Below are positions 5,915 through 8,357 of a stretch of 8,357 nt of DNA, piece after piece. Positions within the stretch are counted from its first letter, which is position 1. The number at the start of each line of letters is the position of its first letter. The DNA comes from Bacteroidales bacterium. Its GTDB lineage: Bacteria; Bacteroidota; Bacteroidia; Bacteroidales; VadinHA17. Under the pieces are notes generated by a model. The model ran no database searches, was not told where the DNA came from, and saw nothing but the letters and a program-made list of their open reading frames with translations. Location of the stretch: positions 1 to 8,357 of the forward strand of contig JAKEGI010000136.1 in NCBI GenBank assembly GCA_022615595.1. The letters run 5' to 3'. The position numbers were made by a program, and so were the translations under genes.

Positions 5915-7000
5915 ATGGCGAATATACTTATACTTGAGAGGCTTGAAGGCGTAAAGAGGCGTTTTGCAGAAGTGGGTGAGTTGCTGACCGCTCCTGATGT
6001 AATTTCCGATATGAAGCGTTACATCAGGCTCAATAAGGAATATAAGGAGCTTCAGCCGGTGGTCGAGGCATATAACAGGTACAAGAGCGCACTTGATAAC
6101 CTTGAGAGCTCGCGTGCACTGCTGGCTGCCGAGAAGGATGAGGAGATGCGTGAAATGGCGAAGGCTGAGATAGATACCCTCATCAATACCATTCCTGCCA
6201 TGGAGGAGGAGATAAAGTTCCTCCTTCTTCCGTCAGACCCTGAGGATGACAAGAATGCCGTGATGGAGATACGTGCCGGTACGGGAGGCGACGAGGCAAG
6301 CATTTTTGCCGGTGATCTCTTCAGGATGTATTCGAAATACATCGAATCAAGGGGATGGAAGATTGAACTGAGTACTTTCCAGGAAGGCACTGCCGGCGGA
6401 TATAAGGAGATAGTATTCAATGTCATCGGTGACGGTGTCTACGGCATCATGAAATATGAATCAGGGGTGCATCGGGTGCAGAGGGTACCTCAGACTGAGA
6501 CGCAGGGGCGCATACACACCTCTGCTGCCACGGTGGCGGTACTGCCGGAGGCAAGTGAGTTTGATATCGAAGTGCGCAATGAGGATATACGCAAAGACAC
6601 CTACTGCTCATCAGGTCCGGGAGGTCAGAGCGTAAACACAACCTATTCGGCCATAAGACTGACGCACGTCCCGACAGGAGTCGTAGTCACCTGCCAGGAT
6701 GAGAAGTCGCAGATCAAGAATCTGGAGAAGGCAATGAAGGAGCTGCGCACCCGTCTTTACAACCTCGAGTACCAGAAATATCTTGACGAGATTTCGCACA
6801 AGCGCAAGACCATGGTATCAACAGGTGACAGGTCTGCCAAGATACGAACATACAACTATCCCCAGGGCAGGGTCACAGACCACCGCATCAACCTCACCAT
6901 CTACAACCTCCCTGTGGTGCTCGACGGCAACATACAGGAGCTGCTTGACAAGCTTCAGATGGCAGAGAATGCGGAGAGACTCAAGGAAAGCACTAACTGA
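5915..7000 (+). CDS. prfA: Peptide chain release factor 1 (RF1)
   Basis: Recognises UAA and UAG in the ribosomal A site and triggers release of the finished protein. It has 361 residues, normal for RF1 (about 360). A helical N-terminal domain (about 1-105) precedes [11 protein letters not shown] (118-128). The stop-codon-recognition tripeptide is P-Q-T (192-194), the PxT form that marks RF1 rather than the SPF of RF2. The catalytic GGQ is at 236-238 within [13 protein letters not shown]. The ATG at 5915 ([10 protein letters not shown]) is chosen. An in-frame TTG at 5891 would add eight residues but lies inside the promoter's -7 box and would probably not be transcribed. No Shine-Dalgarno is visible in the AT-rich leader. 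The gene ends in TGA directly followed by an in-frame TAA, and pyrF starts nine bases after the TGA, so the two are probably one transcript. Confidence 0.97.
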   Translation: MANILILERLEGVKRRFAEVGELLTAPDVISDMKRYIRLNKEYKELQPVVEAYNRYKSALDNLESSRALLAAEKDEEMREMAKAEIDTLINTIPAMEEEIKFLLLPSDPEDDKNAVMEIRAGTGGDEASIFAGDLFRMYSKYIESRGWKIELSTFQEGTAGGYKEIVFNVIGDGVYGIMKYESGVHRVQRVPQTETQGRIHTSAATVAVLPEASEFDIEVRNEDIRKDTYCSSGPGGQSVNTTYSAIRLTHVPTGVVVTCQDEKSQIKNLEKAMKELRTRLYNLEYQKYLDEISHKRKTMVSTGDRSAKIRTYNYPQGRVTDHRINLTIYNLPVVLDGNIQELLDKLQMAENAERLKESTN

Positions 7001-7009
7001 TAACTGAAA

Positions 7010-7837
7010 ATGACATCACAGGAACTTTTCCGTAACATTCTCGACAGGAAGTCATTTCTCTGCGTGGGGCTTGACCCCGAGATATCAAGGCTGCCTGTTT
7101 GCGTTGCCGATGCTGATGACCCTATCTTCGAGTTTAACAGGCGGATAGTAGATGCGACGCACAGATATACGGCAGCATATAAACCAAACTTCGCATTTTA
7201 TGAGTCGTACGGGCAGAAAGGGATGGCAGCGCTCGAAAAGACAGTGAAATACATCAACAAACTCGATACCAACATATTCATTATTGCAGATGCCAAACGA
7301 GGCGACATTGGCAACACATCGAAGATGTATGCCAGGGCGGTCTTTGGCGAGATGCCTTTCGATGCGGTCACTGTGGCTCCTTACATGGGTGAGGATTCTG
7401 TTACGCCGTTTCTCTCTTATCCCGGCAAATGGGCTGTGATACTTGCGCTTACATCAAATAAGGGAGCTGATGACTTTCAATATCATACCGAGAAGGGGCA
7501 GAGGCTGTTCGAACGGGTGCTGAAGATATCCCAGAGGTGGGGAACCACTGACAATATAATGTATGTCGTTGGTGCCACCAGGGCTGAGATGCTGGCAGAC
7601 ATCAGGAAGATCGTTCCGGATCACTTCCTCCTTGTCCCCGGAGTAGGGGCACAGGGGGGTAGTCTTGAGGAGGTGGTGCGATACGGCATGAATGACAGTT
7701 GCGGGCTGCTTGTCAACTCATCGCGCGGCATCATCTACGCTGACAGCACCGACCGTTTTGCCGAGGCAGCCGGAGAGAAGGCCCGCGAGATGCAGGAAGA
7801 GATGGCAGGGTACCTGGCACAGAAGTTAAAAGGCTGA
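7010..7837 (+). CDS. pyrF: Orotidine 5'-phosphate decarboxylase (type 2)
   Basis: Decarboxylates OMP to UMP, the last step of de novo pyrimidine synthesis, in the cytoplasm. The 275 residues fit the longer type 2 PyrF subfamily rather than the roughly 230-245 of the E. coli form. Visible active-site elements are GLDPE (20-24), the lysine of YKPNFAFYE (57-65), and the catalytic DAKRGD (94-99) with its Asp-Lys-Asp charge network. The phosphate-binding loops are [10 protein letters not shown] (208-217) and NSSRGIIYA (236-244). The ATG lies nine bases after the prfA stop and no separate promoter box fits between them, so expression from the prfA promoter is likely. My recollection is that purM-prfA-pyrF order recurs in Bacteroidales, but I could not check it here. 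Intact, no anomalies. Confidence 0.96.
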   Translation: MTSQELFRNILDRKSFLCVGLDPEISRLPVCVADADDPIFEFNRRIVDATHRYTAAYKPNFAFYESYGQKGMAALEKTVKYINKLDTNIFIIADAKRGDIGNTSKMYARAVFGEMPFDAVTVAPYMGEDSVTPFLSYPGKWAVILALTSNKGADDFQYHTEKGQRLFERVLKISQRWGTTDNIMYVVGATRAEMLADIRKIVPDHFLLVPGVGAQGGSLEEVVRYGMNDSCGLLVNSSRGIIYADSTDRFAEAAGEKAREMQEEMAGYLAQKLKG

Positions 7838-7866
7838 AAGTCCATAAAGTATTAAGGGCTGAAGTC
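7832..7866. repeat. Imperfect direct repeat across the pyrF stop codon
   Basis: GGCTGAAAGTC (7832-7842) recurs as GGCTGAAGTC (7857-7866), one base shorter and 25 bases later. The first copy contains the pyrF TGA stop. The sequence between also carries AAAGT, and AAGTCTGAA follows the second copy, so this looks like a decayed simple repeat. No strong terminator hairpin was found between pyrF and the next gene. Confidence 0.4.
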
Positions 7867-7925
7867 TGAATGTAACCACCGGCTATAAGCATTCTTATAT
7901 TTGTTTTTCCTTTTTATTATTCCTG

Positions 7926-7956
7926 TTGTTCATTTGTCCGTTTGTTCTTAACTTTG
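7926..7956 (+). promoter_or_regulatory. Bacteroidota promoter for the DUF2851 gene (TTG, 20 bases, TAACTTTG)
   Basis: TTG (7926-7928), a 20-base spacer, and TAACTTTG (7949-7956) fit the phylum's promoter consensus. The -7 box ends 28 bases before the ATG at 7985. A second perfect TAnnTTTG, TATATTTG at 7896-7903, lies further upstream in the same T-rich stretch but has no matching -33 element. One of the two could be a chance match. Confidence 0.5.
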
Positions 7957-7984
7957 ATCAGCTGCATTTCTAAACACACTGATC

Positions 7985-8357
7985 ATGAAAGAAGAGTTTC
8001 TGCACTGGCTGTGGAAAAACCGTCTCTTTGATGCTGCTTCAATTGGGGACGGTGATGCCGGTGTCATCGAGGTAGTCTCCCCGGGTGAGTACAACCGTGA
8101 TTCCGGTCCGGACTTCTTTAACACCCGGCTAATTATCGGAGGGACATCATGGGCCGGTAACACCGAGATACATCTGAATGCCTCGGACTGGTACCGTCAT
8201 GGTCATCATACCGACCACGCCTATGATAATGTGATACTCCATATTGTATATAATAATGATGCGGAGTCATTCACGGCATCGGGACGAAGGCTGATTACCA
8301 CAGCTCCGTCGTTTGACGGTTCACTCTGGGAGCACTACATTGACCTGGTCAACAATC
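7985..8357 (+). CDS. DUF2851 family protein, N-terminal part (truncated by the window edge)
   Basis: Function unknown. The first 124 codons are open and run off the right edge; family members are usually about 400-430 residues, so most of the protein is missing. The recognisable family signature is PGEYNRDSGPDFFNTRL (33-49), followed by WAGNTEIHLNASDWYRHGHH (56-75) and DHAYDNVILHIVYN (77-90). The segment is rich in histidine and aspartate, and GPDF followed 18 residues later by EIH loosely resembles a metal-dependent nuclease arrangement. There is no signal peptide, so it is probably cytoplasmic. The ATG at 7985 (MKEEFLHWLWKNRLF) matches the start of relatives as I remember them, and a promoter lies just upstream. 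The family assignment is from motif recognition, not a search. Confidence 0.8.
   Translation, partial: MKEEFLHWLWKNRLFDAASIGDGDAGVIEVVSPGEYNRDSGPDFFNTRLIIGGTSWAGNTEIHLNASDWYRHGHHTDHAYDNVILHIVYNNDAESFTASGRRLITTAPSFDGSLWEHYIDLVNN

Noticed and set aside
5620..5954. Three overlapping + strand open frames (74-101 residues) with repeating Leu-Arg-Ser/Gly-Leu-Arg peptides
   Set aside because: They arise because a stop-free 7-base repeat is open in all three frames. The peptides are just the heptamer read in three phases, one frame overlaps purM and another runs into prfA, and none resembles a known protein.

Overview
The window looks like ordinary core chromosome of a Bacteroidota (Bacteroidetes) bacterium, probably from the Bacteroidales/Marinilabiliales side. 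Four things suggest this: a long type III glutamine synthetase (GlnN), an OmpA protein with the TPR, beta-propeller, CarboxypepD-like and OmpA layout of the type IX secretion protein PorE, the divergent 'AIR synthase-related' PurM found in this phylum, and the start of a DUF2851 protein. Perfect copies of the phylum's -7 promoter box (TAnnTTTG) also sit just upstream of four start codons, and no gene has a clear Shine-Dalgarno sequence. All genes lie on the + strand. Taxonomy is inferred from protein families only.

Layout. 1-191: AT-rich leader with two small inverted repeats and a promoter box for glnN. 192-2381: glnN. 2437-2444: promoter box for the OmpA gene. 2467-4443: PorE-like OmpA-family envelope protein. 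4473-5642: purM-like gene, 29 bases downstream and probably co-transcribed with it. 5643-5914: a 272-base gap filled by simple repeats. It holds about 20 heptanucleotide units in continuous phase (5648-5789) and then a hexanucleotide CCTCAA tract (5812-5853), with a 9-bp inverted repeat at its outer edges, and it ends in a good promoter. 5915-7000: prfA (release factor 1). 7010-7837: pyrF (orotidine-5'-phosphate decarboxylase), 9 bases downstream of prfA. 7838-7984: T-rich gap with decayed repeats and one or two promoter boxes. 7985 to the right edge: first 124 codons of a DUF2851 protein.

How the genes relate. The window combines nitrogen assimilation (GlnN makes glutamine), purine synthesis (PurM, in the pathway that consumes glutamine), pyrimidine synthesis (PyrF) and translation termination (PrfA). 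There is no evidence of a dedicated multi-gene system. Promoter positions suggest four units: glnN alone, ompA-purM, prfA-pyrF, and the DUF2851 gene.

I found no previously undescribed multi-gene system. The least ordinary sequence is the repeat-filled purM-prfA gap. Secondary points are the missing lipobox in the PorE-like protein and a possible nuclease-like motif pattern in the truncated DUF2851 protein.
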